Program-made: the position numbers and the translations under genes
Shown here: one piece after another, positions 32,176-41,761 of the stretch
Layout: the number at the start of each line of letters is the position of its first letter
Position numbering within the stretch: position 1 is the stretch's first letter
Notes under the pieces: generated by a model
The model's input: the letters and a program-made list of their open reading frames with translations, nothing else
What the model was told of the DNA's origin: nothing
The model's database searches: none
From: Janthinobacterium sp. TND4EL3
Lineage (GTDB): Bacteria > Pseudomonadota > Gammaproteobacteria > Burkholderiales > Burkholderiaceae_D
NCBI RefSeq assembly: GCF_900156175.1
Contig: NZ_FTMV01000013.1
Location: 62,001-126,000, forward strand
Length of the DNA: 64,000 nt
Direction: 5' to 3'

Positions 32176-33828
32176 CTATTCTTCCAATGTCGCTTCCAGC
32201 AAGTCGATTTCACGCAGCAGGCGCAAGTGGATGGCGTCGTCCAGTTCACCGGAAATGCGGCGGCGGAACAGTTCGTCGCGCTCGGCATTGAGGGCTTCCA
32301 GGCGCAGGGCCCGCTCGGCGCGGGCCAGTTCCTGCATGCGCATGGCTTCGTCGTTGCTGCTTTCGCCATACGCGAGGCGGCGCCGGTAGGCTTCGATCAG
32401 GCGGTTGGCCGCTTCCGTGACGACTTGCTGCTTGTCATCCTTGTCGATGCCTTCACACACCTTTTCCAGCCGCGCGATGGCCGCCTCGGCGGCGGCGGCG
32501 CGCGCGTTGCGCTCTTCCGTCGAGCGGCGCGCGGGCGGCGCGAACACGAGGCCCTTGGTCAGCAGGGGCAGGGTGACGCTGGCCAGCAGCAGCGACAGCA
32601 AAATCACGCCCATGGCGAGGAAGATGACGAGGTCGCGCGCAGGGAAACGCGTACCGTCAGGCAAGAACAACGGCAGGGTCAGGATGCCGGCCAGGGTCAG
32701 CGCCCCGCGCACGCCCGCAAACGAGGCCACCAGCAACAGGCGCAGGCTGGGGCGCGCCAGCAGCGCCGCCTCCTTCGATTCGCCGGCCACCTTCTTGTGG
32801 TGCTTGAACAAGGTCAGCTTCATCGAGATGAAGACCCAGATGAAGCGCATGAAGGTCAGCCCCACCGTGATGGCGATGACGAACAGGGGCAACTTCCAGG
32901 CGCTGCCGGCGCCCACTTCCATGGAGGCGGCGGGCAGGCCGGCGACGGTGGCGGGCAGCTGCGCGCCCAGCATGACGAAGATCACGCCATTCAAGACCAG
33001 TTGCACGGTGTCCCACACGGCCTTGCGCTGCGTGCGCGTGGCCGCCAGCGGACGGCCGATCAGGTCGGCGTAATGCATGGACACGCCCGCCGTGGCGGCG
33101 GCCAGGATGCCCGAGCCGTGGATCTGCTCGGCGCCAAGGTAGGCGGCAAACGGGATCAGGATACTGATCAGGATCTGCAGGCCCGGCTCTTCGCCGACCT
33201 TGCTCACCAGCCATTTATTCGCCAGGCCCACGCCCCAGGAGATGCCCAGGCCGATGACGATGCCGCCGCCTGCTTCTTGCAGGAAACTCAGCGAGGCGGC
33301 GCCGATGGAAAAGCCGCCCGTCATCATGGCGCCCACGGCAAACGTGAAGCAGACGAGGCCCGAAGCGTCGTTGAGCAGGGACTCGCCCTCGAGGATGTGC
33401 ATCAGGCGCGGCGGGATCGGGTTGCCGGCGGCGATCGCCGAAACGGCCACGGGGTCCGTCGGCGACAGGATGGCACCGAGCGCGAAGGCGACGGCCAGCG
33501 GCACGCTGGGAATCAGCCAGTCGATGAAAAAGCCCATGCCCAGCACGGTAAACAGCACCAGGCCGATGGCCAGCATGAGGATGGAGCGCGCGTCGGAAAA
33601 GAAGGCGCCCTTGGGGATGCGCCAGCCGTCGAGAAACAGCAGCGGCGGAATGAAGAGCAAGAAGAAGATATCGGGATCGAGCGGCACTTGCACGCCAAAC
33701 AGGGCCAATCCCGTGCCGCCGGCAATCTGGATCAGCGGCAGCGGCAGCTTGACCCAGCGCGAACGGGCGATGAAACCGCACAGGACGACGGTCAGGACGA
33801 GGATGAGGATGATGCTAACGGTATGCAT
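32176..33828 (-). CDS. CPA1-family Na+/H+ antiporter
   Basis: Inner-membrane sodium(potassium)/proton antiporter, 550 residues with about 12 helices and a cytoplasmic C-terminal tail. Core motifs are FIPPLLFLDGW, GAILSPTDPVAVSAI (ion-site region with Asp), LEGESLLNDASGLV and FAGVRGALTLAGILTLPL. The tail (about 440-550) is charged and helical. ATG 33828 (HTVSIILILVLTVVL follows) was chosen because family proteins begin here; no clear ribosome-binding site precedes it, and the longer frame upstream reads unrelated low-complexity sequence. It is divergent from the cytochrome c gene. Ion specificity is unknown. Confidence 0.9.
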   Translation of the reverse strand: MHTVSIILILVLTVVLCGFIARSRWVKLPLPLIQIAGGTGLALFGVQVPLDPDIFFLLFIPPLLFLDGWRIPKGAFFSDARSILMLAIGLVLFTVLGMGFFIDWLIPSVPLAVAFALGAILSPTDPVAVSAIAAGNPIPPRLMHILEGESLLNDASGLVCFTFAVGAMMTGGFSIGAASLSFLQEAGGGIVIGLGISWGVGLANKWLVSKVGEEPGLQILISILIPFAAYLGAEQIHGSGILAAATAGVSMHYADLIGRPLAATRTQRKAVWDTVQLVLNGVIFVMLGAQLPATVAGLPAASMEVGAGSAWKLPLFVIAITVGLTFMRFIWVFISMKLTLFKHHKKVAGESKEAALLARPSLRLLLVASFAGVRGALTLAGILTLPLFLPDGTRFPARDLVIFLAMGVILLSLLLASVTLPLLTKGLVFAPPARRSTEERNARAAAAEAAIARLEKVCEGIDKDDKQQVVTEAANRLIEAYRRRLAYGESSNDEAMRMQELARAERALRLEALNAERDELFRRRISGELDDAIHLRLLREIDLLEATLEE

Positions 33829-34005
33829 GGAGGAGAGCGGCGGGGTGCTGAAACGGTGATTATAAGGCGCAGCCTGGCTGCGGGACGGCCTGCGTGTCAT
33901 TGCGTACATACAACAAGTCACAATCGCGGTAAGATTGTCACCATCGTTTGCCGCCGCCGTCCCTGTGCGGCAGGCGCGTGCTTAGCCTTTTACCGGATTC
34001 CTGTT

Positions 34006-35304
34006 TTGCTCAAGAAAATTTTCACCGGCGTGCTGCTCCTGCTGGCGCTGCTCATCGCCGCCGCGCTGGCCGCGTATCTGTATTACTGGCGCCCCGCGCT
34101 GGCGCCCATCGACCCGCCCGCCGCCAAGGCGTTTTCCCCGCAAGTGGTGGAGCGGGGCCGCATCCTGGCCGGCATGGGCAATTGCGCCGCCTGCCATACG
34201 GCCAAGGGCGGCGCCGATTACGCGGGCGGCCACGGGCTGGCCACGCCGTTCGGCACGATTTACGCGACGAATATCACGCCAGACAGGCAGACGGGCATCG
34301 GCCGCTGGTCGCTGGCCGCCTTCCGGCGGGCCATGCGCGAAGGCGTGGGCCGCGATGGCGCCCATTTGTTTCCCGTCTTTCCGTATACACACTTCACGCT
34401 GGTCTCCGACGCGGATTTGACGGCCTTGTACGCGTATTTCATGACGCGCCCGCCCGTGTACGCCGTGGCGCCCGCCAATAGTGTACCTTTCCCTTTGAAT
34501 TGGCGGCCGCTGCAGGCGGGCTGGAAGTTGCTGTACTTCAAGCCGGCCAGCTTTCAGCTTGATCCCGCGCAAGGGCTGGACTGGAACCGGGGCCGCTACC
34601 TGGCCGAAGGCCTGGCCCATTGCGCCGCCTGCCACACGCCGCGCAATGCGCTGGGCGCCGAGCTTGCCGGTGCGGCGTATCTGGGCGCGTCCATCGACCA
34701 CTGGTACGCGCCCGCCTTGACCAGCGCCAATACGGCGCCGCTGCCGTGGACGCAGGACGAACTGTATGCCTTCCTGCGCACGGGTGCCACGGCCCTGCAT
34801 GGCGTGGCGGCCGGGCCCATGTCGGCTGTCGTGCACGAAGGCATGGGCGCTTCGCCCGATAGCGACATCCGCGCGCTGGCCACGTATTTTGCCGGCGTGG
34901 CGGGGGCAGAACAGCGCAGGGTGGATGCGGAGGCCGTGGTGAAAGCCGGCATCGAACGTTCGCAGCGCGTCAGCCTGGTCGACAATGACCGTGGCGCCAG
35001 CCTGTACGTGGCCGCCTGCGCCGCCTGCCATTCGAACAGCGATGGACAACCCGTGGCCCTGCGCCCGGAACTGAGCCTGAACAGCGCCGTCAGCGCGCCC
35101 GATCCCGCCAACCTGATCCAGGTGATTTTGCATGGCATCGGCAAGGACGAAGCCATGTCCGGCGTGCTGATGCCGGGCTTTGCCGCCTCGCTGACGGACA
35201 ACGACGTGGCCCAGCTGGCCGCCTACCTGCGCCGCAGCCGCAGCCACCAGCCGGCCTGGCCTAAGCTGGAAGCGGCCGTGGCGCGCACGCGTGCCGGCAA
35301 GTAA
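34006..35304 (+). CDS. Membrane-anchored three-heme cytochrome c
   Basis: Electron-transfer subunit for the molybdenum oxidoreductase encoded next to it, 432 residues. An N-terminal membrane anchor (LLLLALLIAAALAAYLYYW) is followed by three c-type heme sites CAACH at about residues 60, 206 and 338, as in the cytochrome subunits of alcohol/gluconate dehydrogenases and of some iorAB-type enzymes. There is no ATG at a sensible place: TTG 34006, just before LKKIFTG, is the best start, with only a weak GGA upstream. The frame is open much further upstream, but that portion is antisense to the antiporter. It would pass electrons to the respiratory chain. Confidence 0.87.
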   Translation: MLKKIFTGVLLLLALLIAAALAAYLYYWRPALAPIDPPAAKAFSPQVVERGRILAGMGNCAACHTAKGGADYAGGHGLATPFGTIYATNITPDRQTGIGRWSLAAFRRAMREGVGRDGAHLFPVFPYTHFTLVSDADLTALYAYFMTRPPVYAVAPANSVPFPLNWRPLQAGWKLLYFKPASFQLDPAQGLDWNRGRYLAEGLAHCAACHTPRNALGAELAGAAYLGASIDHWYAPALTSANTAPLPWTQDELYAFLRTGATALHGVAAGPMSAVVHEGMGASPDSDIRALATYFAGVAGAEQRRVDAEAVVKAGIERSQRVSLVDNDRGASLYVAACAACHSNSDGQPVALRPELSLNSAVSAPDPANLIQVILHGIGKDEAMSGVLMPGFAASLTDNDVAQLAAYLRRSRSHQPAWPKLEAAVARTRAGK

Positions 35305-35316
35305 ATATGAAAGTTT

Positions 35317-35355
35317 CTTATGTATGACACTTATCTATAACACTTATGTATAACC
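35317..35355 (+). repeat. Three tandem 13-bp repeats over the iorA start
   Basis: CTTATGTATGACA (35317-35329), CTTATCTATAACA (35330-35342) and CTTATGTATAACC (35343-35355) are tandem. The iorA ATG lies in unit 3; unit 1 has a matching ATG that opens a six-codon frame MYDTYL ending in TAA at 35338-35340. No Shine-Dalgarno sequence is visible before either ATG. Confidence 0.75.
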
Positions 35356-35813
35356 TGACCGTGAATGGCCAGCCTTTCGGCACCGAGACCGATGGCGAGA
35401 CCCCCCTGCTGTGGGTGCTGCGCGACGAAGCCCATTTGAAAGGCACGAAGTTCGGCTGCGGCATCGGCATGTGCGGCGCCTGCACCGTGCATGTGGATGG
35501 CCGGGCCATGCGCTCGTGCATCACGCCGATCGCCGCCGTGGCCGGCTGCGCCATCACCACCATCGAAGGCCTGTCGCCCGACGGCACGCATCCGCTGCAG
35601 CGCGCGTGGCTTGCCACGCAGGCGCCCCAGTGCGGCTATTGCCAGTCGGGCCAGATCATGCAGGCGGCCACCTTGCTGAAAGACTATCCGCAGCCGACGG
35701 ACGCGAATATCGACGCCGTCATGAGCGGCAACCTGTGCCGCTGCATGGCGTATGTACGGATCCGCAAGGCAATTAAACTGGCGGCCGCCATGCAGGAGGC
35801 GCCCCGTGTTTAA
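35346..35813 (+). CDS. iorA: IorA-type (2Fe-2S) subunit of a molybdenum hydroxylase
   Basis: Small subunit carrying two [2Fe-2S] clusters, 155 residues. The plant-ferredoxin-type N-terminal domain has the Cys cluster [20 protein letters not shown] with a fourth Cys in RSCITPI. The second helical domain has [14 protein letters not shown] and [16 protein letters not shown]. This is the pattern of the isoquinoline 1-oxidoreductase / aldehyde oxidoreductase family. It follows the cytochrome gene by 41 bp and overlaps the large-subunit start by eight bases. The start lacks a ribosome-binding site and sits in a tandem repeat. The reaction (N-heterocycle hydroxylation or aldehyde oxidation) is undecided. 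Confidence 0.88.
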   Translation: MYNLTVNGQPFGTETDGETPLLWVLRDEAHLKGTKFGCGIGMCGACTVHVDGRAMRSCITPIAAVAGCAITTIEGLSPDGTHPLQRAWLATQAPQCGYCQSGQIMQAATLLKDYPQPTDANIDAVMSGNLCRCMAYVRIRKAIKLAAAMQEAPRV

Positions 35814-38124
35814 GCTGCCGAAAGAAAATTCTGCTGCCCGCCCCAGCTCGCTGGGCCGGCGCGGTTTCCTGATCGCCGCCGCCGGCACGGGTTTGACGTT
35901 GGCCTTCTTGCGCGCCGACAGCACCTTGGCCGCCGGCCAGGCGGCATCCGCACCGCCAAAACACAGCGCCGCGCCCGTGTTCGATCCCAGTATCTGGTTC
36001 CAGATCGGCCGCGACGGCATGATCACCGTCAATATCGCCAAGGCGGAAATGGGCCAGCATATCGGCACGGCCCTGGCGCGCATCGTGGCTGACGAGCTGG
36101 AAGCGGACTGGAGCAAGGTACGCCTGCAGTATGTGGACACGGACCCGAAATGGGGCGTGATGGTGACGGGCGGCAGCTGGTCCGTCTGGCAGAATTTCGA
36201 CCCGCTCAGCCGCGCCGGCGCGGCCGGGCGCCTTGCGCTGGTCGAGGAGGGCGCGCGCCTGCTGCGCGTGCCGGTGTCCGCCTGCCACGCCAGGCTGGGC
36301 GTCGTGCATGGACGGGGCCGCTCGATTGCCTATGGCGAGATCGTGCGCCGCGGCAAGCTGGCGCGCCGCTATACGCCGCAGCAGCTCAAGGCCATCGTGC
36401 TGAAAACGCCGCAGCAGCGCAGGCTGATCGGCCAGAGCGTGCAGGCGCTGGACATCCCGGCGAAGACGAATGGCACGGCCGTGTACGGCATCGATGCGCA
36501 CGTGGAGGGCATGCTGTATGCGCGCCCCAAGGTCCCGCCCACGCGCTACGGTTCAAAAGTCGTGTCCATCGACGACTCGGCGGCAAAGAAAGTGCAGGGC
36601 TACTTGCGCTCGGTGGTCTTGCAGGACCCCAGCGGCACGGTGCCCGGCTGGGTCATGGTCTATGCGGAAACCTATGCGGCCGCGTGCCGCGCGGCCGAGC
36701 TGGTGCAGGTCAAGTGGCGGGCCGGCGCGGCGGCCCACGTGTCGGAGCAGGACATCGTCAGCTACGCCTCCAAGCAGCTGGCCGACGCCAGCCTGGGCGC
36801 GCGCGTGGTCGACGATGAGGGCGTGGAGCAGGCGTTCAAGGATGCCAGCCTGAAGCTGGAGCGCCACTACACGACCAGTACCGTGCTGCATTTCCAGCTG
36901 GAACCCGTCAATGCGCTGGCCCAGGAAGTCGACGGCGTCTGGCACATCCATGCGGGCAACCAGTGGCAATCGTTGATCCTGCCCGTGCTGGCGCAGGCGC
37001 TCAAGGTGGAGCAGGACCAGGTCATGCTGCATACCTATCTGCTCGGTGGCGGTTTCGGGCGGCGTTTGAATGGCGATTATTGCGTGCCGGCCGCGCTGGC
37101 GGCGCAAGCCGTGGGGCGTCCCGTCAAGATGATCTGCACGCGGGCCGACGACGCGCGCTTCGATTCGCCCCGCTCGCCGTCCGTGCAGCATGTGCGCATG
37201 GCCTTCGATGCCGATGGCAAGGTGTCGGCCATGGTGCATGAAGCGAGCGCGGGCTGGCCCACGCAAGCCATGATCCCCGCCTTGCTGGCCAAGGATAAGC
37301 AGGGCCATCCGTATGACCCGTTCGCCATCGCCGGCGCCGACCACTGGTACACGGTGGGCGCGCAGCGCGTGCGGGCCGTGTCGAACGACCTGGCCAACAG
37401 CAGTTTCCGTCCCGGCTGGCTGCGTTCCGTGGGGCCGGGCTGGACGAATTGGGCCGTGGAAAGTTTCATGGACGAGGCGGCGCAGGCGGCCAAGGTCGAT
37501 CCGCTGGCCTTCCGTCTGTCGCTGCTGCAGGCGACGGGGCGCAATGCCGGCAGCGCGCCCAATGCCGTCGGCGGCGCCGCGCGCCTGGCCCACGTGCTGC
37601 GGCGCGCGGCGGACAAGGCGGGCTGGGGCACGGCCATGCCGCCCGACACGGGCCTGGGCATCGCCGCCACGTTCGGCCAGGAGCGCGACATGCCCACCTG
37701 GACGGCGTGCGTGGCCAGGGTGAAAGTGGACCGCAGCACCTGCATGGTCAGAGTCGAAAGGCTGACCATGGTGATCGACGCGGGCACCATCGTCGACCCG
37801 GACGGCGCGCTGGCGCAGGCGGAAGGGGGCGCGCTGTGGGGCCTGAGCATGGCCTTGCACGAAGGCACGGCTTTCCTGAATGGCGAAGTGAAGGATACGA
37901 ATCTGAATACCTATACGCCGCTGCGCATGGCCGACGTGCCCGAGCTCGATATTGAATTTGTTGTCAGCACGGCAACGGCAACGGGCATGGGCGAGCCGCC
38001 CACGACGGCCGTGGCGCCCGCCATCGGCAACGCCATCTTCGCCGCCGTGGCTTCGCGCGTGCGGCATTTGCCGATCCGTCCGGAAGCCGTGCTGAAGGGG
38101 CTGGACCGGCACGGCGCCGTCTGA
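35806..38124 (+). CDS. iorB: IorB-type molybdopterin-binding subunit
   Basis: Large catalytic subunit holding molybdopterin cytosine dinucleotide, 772 residues. It starts at GTG 35806, six bases behind AGGAGG (35794-35799), eight bases before the iorA stop; this start gives a Tat signal ([15 protein letters not shown]), so the assembled enzyme is exported folded. Typical stretches are [51 protein letters not shown] and [19 protein letters not shown], which contains the conserved catalytic Glu region. It works with the [2Fe-2S] subunit and the cytochrome c. The substrate is not determinable: aldehydes and N-heteroaromatics are both possible. Confidence 0.9.
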   Translation: MFKLPKENSAARPSSLGRRGFLIAAAGTGLTLAFLRADSTLAAGQAASAPPKHSAAPVFDPSIWFQIGRDGMITVNIAKAEMGQHIGTALARIVADELEADWSKVRLQYVDTDPKWGVMVTGGSWSVWQNFDPLSRAGAAGRLALVEEGARLLRVPVSACHARLGVVHGRGRSIAYGEIVRRGKLARRYTPQQLKAIVLKTPQQRRLIGQSVQALDIPAKTNGTAVYGIDAHVEGMLYARPKVPPTRYGSKVVSIDDSAAKKVQGYLRSVVLQDPSGTVPGWVMVYAETYAAACRAAELVQVKWRAGAAAHVSEQDIVSYASKQLADASLGARVVDDEGVEQAFKDASLKLERHYTTSTVLHFQLEPVNALAQEVDGVWHIHAGNQWQSLILPVLAQALKVEQDQVMLHTYLLGGGFGRRLNGDYCVPAALAAQAVGRPVKMICTRADDARFDSPRSPSVQHVRMAFDADGKVSAMVHEASAGWPTQAMIPALLAKDKQGHPYDPFAIAGADHWYTVGAQRVRAVSNDLANSSFRPGWLRSVGPGWTNWAVESFMDEAAQAAKVDPLAFRLSLLQATGRNAGSAPNAVGGAARLAHVLRRAADKAGWGTAMPPDTGLGIAATFGQERDMPTWTACVARVKVDRSTCMVRVERLTMVIDAGTIVDPDGALAQAEGGALWGLSMALHEGTAFLNGEVKDTNLNTYTPLRMADVPELDIEFVVSTATATGMGEPPTTAVAPAIGNAIFAAVASRVRHLPIRPEAVLKGLDRHGAV

Positions 38125-38296
38125 CGGCGGCGCGCGCCAAATTTGATGTGCGCCGCGCGTGAACGGGCGCAGGCTGGTACACTGAGGGCTGCCGCGCAGG
38201 GCGCGCAGGCTGTGCCCGGCCCGGCAAGATCAGCGCAATTGCAGAGTGATTTCAGCTTGATGTCAGCTTGATTCCAGCTCGATAGCGGAGGCAGCC

Positions 38297-38962
38297 ATGC
38301 AAGAACAATTTGTCAGCATTACGGCCGATGAACTTCAAATGGACGGCGTGCTTGAAATGCCCGAGCGGCCCGTGGGCATCGTCCTGTTCGCCCACGGCGC
38401 GCGCGCCGACAGCGACTACCTGGGCGCCTCCAGTCATGCCACTTCGCAAGATTTCTTGCGAGCGGGCATCGCCACCCTGCGCTTCGACCAAGGCAGTGTC
38501 GAGCCTGGCGGCGGCAGCAACGGCCATGCGTATTTCGTGCGCAGCGATATCGTGCTGCTGGCGCGCCAGCTGGAAAAAGCCCTGGGCTGGCTGCAGGTCG
38601 ACCCGTCCACGCGGCGCCTGCCTTGCGGCCTGTATGGCTACGGCACCAGCGCGGCCGTCGTGATGCAGCTGGCGGCCTGGCGCAGCGCGGAAATCGCCGC
38701 GCTGGCCGTGTGCGATGGCCAGGTGGAAATGGCGGGCAAGGCGGCGCTGGAAAACGTGCGCGTGCCTTCGCTGCTGATCGTGGGCGGGCGCGACCCCGAC
38801 GTGGCCGGCCTGAACCGCATGGCGTTTGCCACCTTGCGCTGCGACAAGCAGCTGGAACAGATCGCCGCGCCTGGCGGCCCGGACACACTCCACCAGGCGG
38901 CCTTGCTGGCCACGGACTGGTATATGCGCCATTTCAACGGGCATACGAGTTCGGCCCAGTAG
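38297..38962 (+). CDS. Dienelactone-hydrolase-like protein with degenerate active site
   Basis: Protein of 221 residues with the alpha/beta-hydrolase fold of the dienelactone-hydrolase family: GIVLFAHGARADSDY near the start, RLPCGLYGYGTSAAVV (about 106-121) and LLIVGGRDPDVAGLNRMA near 157-174. In relatives the elbow reads G-x-S-x-G; here, without a gap, the serine position is Gly116 (G-Y-G-T-S), though Ser118 is two residues away. The late catalytic histidine block (G-x-T-H-L-F) is replaced by APGGPDTLH, so the usual His is missing, while the Asp in GGRD is kept. It is therefore a probable pseudo-hydrolase or has an unusual active site. Transcribed alone; GCGGAGGCAG precedes the ATG. Confidence 0.75.
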   Translation: MQEQFVSITADELQMDGVLEMPERPVGIVLFAHGARADSDYLGASSHATSQDFLRAGIATLRFDQGSVEPGGGSNGHAYFVRSDIVLLARQLEKALGWLQVDPSTRRLPCGLYGYGTSAAVVMQLAAWRSAEIAALAVCDGQVEMAGKAALENVRVPSLLIVGGRDPDVAGLNRMAFATLRCDKQLEQIAAPGGPDTLHQAALLATDWYMRHFNGHTSSAQ

Positions 38963-38980
38963 TTCAATCCGCCAAGGGCC

Positions 38981-39850
38981 TCAGGCCAGGGCGCGCAGGT
39001 TTTTCGCATGGAAGCGCAGATGCTCCTCCATGAAAGTGGCGATGAAGTAATAGCCGTGGTCGTAGCCGGCATGGCGGCGCAGCTGCAGGGGCTGGCCGGC
39101 GTCGCGGCATGCCGCTTCGAATACCTCGGGGTACAGTTGCTCGGGCAAAAACTTGTCGGCCAGGCCCTGGTCGATCAAGATGCCTTCCGGGAACAGCGGC
39201 GGCTGGCCCTGCAGGCCGCGCATCAGTGCGCTGGCGTCGTATTGCTGCCAGCTGGCCGCGTCGCTGCCCAGGTAGCCCGTAAACGCTTTTTTGCCCCACG
39301 GACATTGGCTCGGCGCGGCGATGGGGGCGAAGGCGGATACTGAACGGAACAGTTCCGGATTGCGCAAGGCCAGCACCAGCGCGCCATGGCCGCCCATCGA
39401 GTGGCCGAAAATGCCCGTGCGTTGCACATCGATAGCCAGTTCCTGCGCCAGCAGCGCGCGCAGTTCCAGGATATAGCTGTACATGCGGTAATGGCTGCTC
39501 CACGGCGCCTCGGTGGCGTCCACGTAAAAGCCGGCGCCCGCGCCGAAATCCCAGGCCGCCGTCTCGCCCGCGAGCTTGGCGCCGCGGGGGCTGGTGTCGG
39601 GGGCGATCAGGACCAGGCCTTCCTCGGCCGCCACGCGCTGGGCGCCGCCCTTGATCATGAAAGTTTCTTCCGTACAAGTTAGTCCTGCCAGGTAAAACAG
39701 GGCGGGGCGCTTGGTGGTCGCGACGCTGCCAGGCACCGTGTCCGGAATGAAGGCCGAGAAACGCATGGGCAAGCCGGTGGCTTGCGCGTCGTGGCGATAA
39801 AATCGTTGTACGCCGCCAAAGCAGGCGTGTTCACTCAACAGTTCCAGCAT
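38981..39850 (-). CDS. fghA: S-formylglutathione hydrolase
   Basis: Hydrolyses S-formylglutathione to formate and glutathione, the last step of glutathione-dependent formaldehyde detoxification. 289 residues of the esterase-D family: LTCTEETFMIKGGAQRVAAE, nucleophile elbow GIFGHSMGGHGALVLAL (Ser at about residue 151), acidic residue region DQGLADKFL, and the catalytic His in HAGYDHGYYFIATF. The partner alcohol dehydrogenase AdhC/FrmA is not in the window. It is convergent with the degenerate hydrolase gene. Confidence is high. Confidence 0.93.
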   Translation of the reverse strand: MLELLSEHACFGGVQRFYRHDAQATGLPMRFSAFIPDTVPGSVATTKRPALFYLAGLTCTEETFMIKGGAQRVAAEEGLVLIAPDTSPRGAKLAGETAAWDFGAGAGFYVDATEAPWSSHYRMYSYILELRALLAQELAIDVQRTGIFGHSMGGHGALVLALRNPELFRSVSAFAPIAAPSQCPWGKKAFTGYLGSDAASWQQYDASALMRGLQGQPPLFPEGILIDQGLADKFLPEQLYPEVFEAACRDAGQPLQLRRHAGYDHGYYFIATFMEEHLRFHAKNLRALA

Positions 39851-39906
39851 GAATTCTCCTCGTCAATCCCACAGTATAGCGAGAGCGGCGTAGCGCCGAG
39901 CCGGGA

Positions 39907-40770
39907 TCAGCCCAGCATGGCCGCTATTGCTGGCAAGATGTCCTGCGCCGCCGCTTCCGTCTTGAACGCCAGCAGATGGTCGGCCCGTGTCTTGCCCAGG
40001 TTGATGGCGGCCACGGGTTTGCCCGTCTCGGCCGCCATGCGGCACAGGCGAAAGCTCGAATACACCATCACGGACGAGCCCACCACCAGCAGGGCGCTGG
40101 CCTCGGCCATCTTGCGTTCGGCCTCGGCGGCGCAGGCGGCGGGCACGCCATCGCCAAAGAACACCACGTCCGGCTGCAGGGTGCCGCCGCAGCGCGGACA
40201 CGCAGGCACGTGGAAGGTGGCCAGCCGGGACGGCTCCAGCAGGGCGTCGCCATCGGGTGCGGGCGTGGCCGTGGCGCCCAGCAGTTGCGGATTGTCATGT
40301 TCCAGCATGTCCTGGATCAGGCGCCGCGTGTGGCTGGCGCGGCAATCGAGGCAGACCACCATGTGTATGCTGCCGTGCAGCTCCGTGACGGCGGCGCTGC
40401 CGGCCTGCTGGTGCAGGCCATCCACGTTTTGCGTGACCAGGCCGCCTATTTTCTGGCGCTGCGCCAGCTGCGCGATGGCCAGGTGAGCCGCGTTCGGCGC
40501 GGCCCGCGCGAGGGTGGGCCAGCCGACCATGCTGCGCGCCCAGTAGCGGCGGCGCACGGCTTCCTGGCGGCGAAAATCCGGGCCTTGCACGGGGGCGTTG
40601 CCGCGCCGCACGCCATCCGCATCACGGTAAGCGGGAATGCCGGACGCCGTGCTGATGCCGGCGCCCGTCAGCAGCAGTACGCCGGGATGACGCAGCAGGA
40701 ATTGCGCCAGCTGTTCCTGGGTGGCATCGTCGCTGGCGGACTGCTGGCTGGTTGAAGAAAAGTTTTGCAT
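39907..40770 (-). CDS. Sirtuin-type NAD-dependent protein deacylase
   Basis: Class SIR2 enzyme of 287 residues that removes acyl groups from lysines using NAD. The NAD-binding motif LLLTGAGISTASGIPAYRD is at about residues 34-52, the substrate/NAD motif TQNVDGLHQQAGS near 124, with the catalytic His in ELHGSIHMVVCLDCRA. The zinc-binding cysteines are in CLDC and CPRCGG. An insert between the second Cys pair is longer than in CobB, as is common in bacterial class II/SIR4-like sirtuins. It appears monocistronic. Targets are unknown. Confidence 0.9.
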   Translation of the reverse strand: MQNFSSTSQQSASDDATQEQLAQFLLRHPGVLLLTGAGISTASGIPAYRDADGVRRGNAPVQGPDFRRQEAVRRRYWARSMVGWPTLARAAPNAAHLAIAQLAQRQKIGGLVTQNVDGLHQQAGSAAVTELHGSIHMVVCLDCRASHTRRLIQDMLEHDNPQLLGATATPAPDGDALLEPSRLATFHVPACPRCGGTLQPDVVFFGDGVPAACAAEAERKMAEASALLVVGSSVMVYSSFRLCRMAAETGKPVAAINLGKTRADHLLAFKTEAAAQDILPAIAAMLG

Positions 40771-40818
40771 GATGCGCCATGCTAACCGAAAAGCGCGGCG
40801 CCGTTGCGAGGGCGAGGT

Positions 40819-41490
40819 TTACTCCAGTTTCATGCCGAAACGTTGCAGCCGTGGTTGCCAATGCTCTTCGATATTGGCCGAGACGAGGATGCGTTCGGCC
40901 TTGCCGATCAGCAATGCGCGGGGCACGAAACCGAAGTAGCGCGAGTCGGCGCTGTTGTCGCGGTTATCGCCCAGCATGAGGAAATGGTCGGCCGGCACCG
41001 TCACGGCGGCAAAGCTGCGCGCCGCGCCGGCGATTTGCGGCAAGACCTGGATGCGGTGCTGCTCGGTCGCGTTGCGCTCGCTGATGCGCTGCGCCGTCAG
41101 CTGGCCCACGTGGGCGATGGTTTCGGGTGCCGTGTCGAGCGCCGTGTACTGGGCGGGCTGGCCATTGATGACCAGCTGTTCATTGCGCATCTCGACCGTG
41201 TCGCCGGGCAGGGCGATGATGCGCTTGATCAAGCGCGTGCCGTCTTTCGGCGAGGAAAAGGTGACGATGTCGCCCCGCTGCGGTTCACCGAGGCGCTGCA
41301 GCACGATATCGGTGAGCGGCACTTTCAGGTTGAAGGCGAGGCGGTTGACGAAGACCACGTCGCCTTCGAGCAGGTTGGGGCGCATCGATGCCGATGGTAT
41401 GGGATTCCAGTCCGCCACGGCCGTGCGGAACACGCCGAACAGCAGCAGAAACATCAAAAAGCCTTTGTTGGCGCGCATCCATGTTTTCAT
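40819..41490 (-). CDS. lepB: Signal peptidase I
   Basis: Membrane peptidase that removes signal peptides from exported proteins. 223 residues, short form with one N-terminal membrane helix. The catalytic serine is in IPSASMRPNL, the general-base lysine in GTRLIKRIIALPGD, and the conserved GDNRDNSADSRYFG box lies near residue 172. ATG 41490 was chosen because it opens directly into the membrane anchor and matches family length; an upstream ATG would add 25 low-complexity residues. The gene stands outside the usual lepA-lepB-rnc cluster, so it is likely an additional copy. Nothing in the neighbourhood indicates a dedicated substrate. Confidence 0.88.
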   Translation of the reverse strand: MKTWMRANKGFLMFLLLFGVFRTAVADWNPIPSASMRPNLLEGDVVFVNRLAFNLKVPLTDIVLQRLGEPQRGDIVTFSSPKDGTRLIKRIIALPGDTVEMRNEQLVINGQPAQYTALDTAPETIAHVGQLTAQRISERNATEQHRIQVLPQIAGAARSFAAVTVPADHFLMLGDNRDNSADSRYFGFVPRALLIGKAERILVSANIEEHWQPRLQRFGMKLE

Positions 41491-41701
41491 CGTGTCTCGC
41501 TTTCGGCCAGTGCCAGTGATCGTTGGGGAAGGCGCCAGCGGTTGCGGCGCCATTCCACGATGCATGGCGAGGCTGAAGCCAGTCTTAAATCCGGCAAGAA
41601 ATCAGATGGCAGGGACGATGGCGGGATACCTGTTGCGTGCATACATCACTTGCGCTTGATCATTACCGTTCCCGCCTCACGGATGCAGGCAAGGCGCTTG
41701 G

Positions 41702-41761
41702 CTAGCTGCACCAGAAGCGGCGCGGATGCCGCAGGGTCAGCAGGTAGTGAAGGTTGTGCAT
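41702..41761 (-). CDS. Possible 19-residue micro-ORF
   Basis: MHNLHYLLTLRHPRRFWCS, read from ATG 41761, has an unusually good ribosome-binding site (AAGGAG five bases before the ATG). It overlaps the end of the small ORF above it in another frame. It may be a real micropeptide or a remnant; nothing else supports it. Confidence 0.25.
   Translation of the reverse strand: MHNLHYLLTLRHPRRFWCS

Noticed and set aside
32155-34005. Upstream part of the frame containing the cytochrome c gene
   Set aside because: Antisense to the Na+/H+ antiporter; the signal anchor and heme sites start only at TTG 34006.
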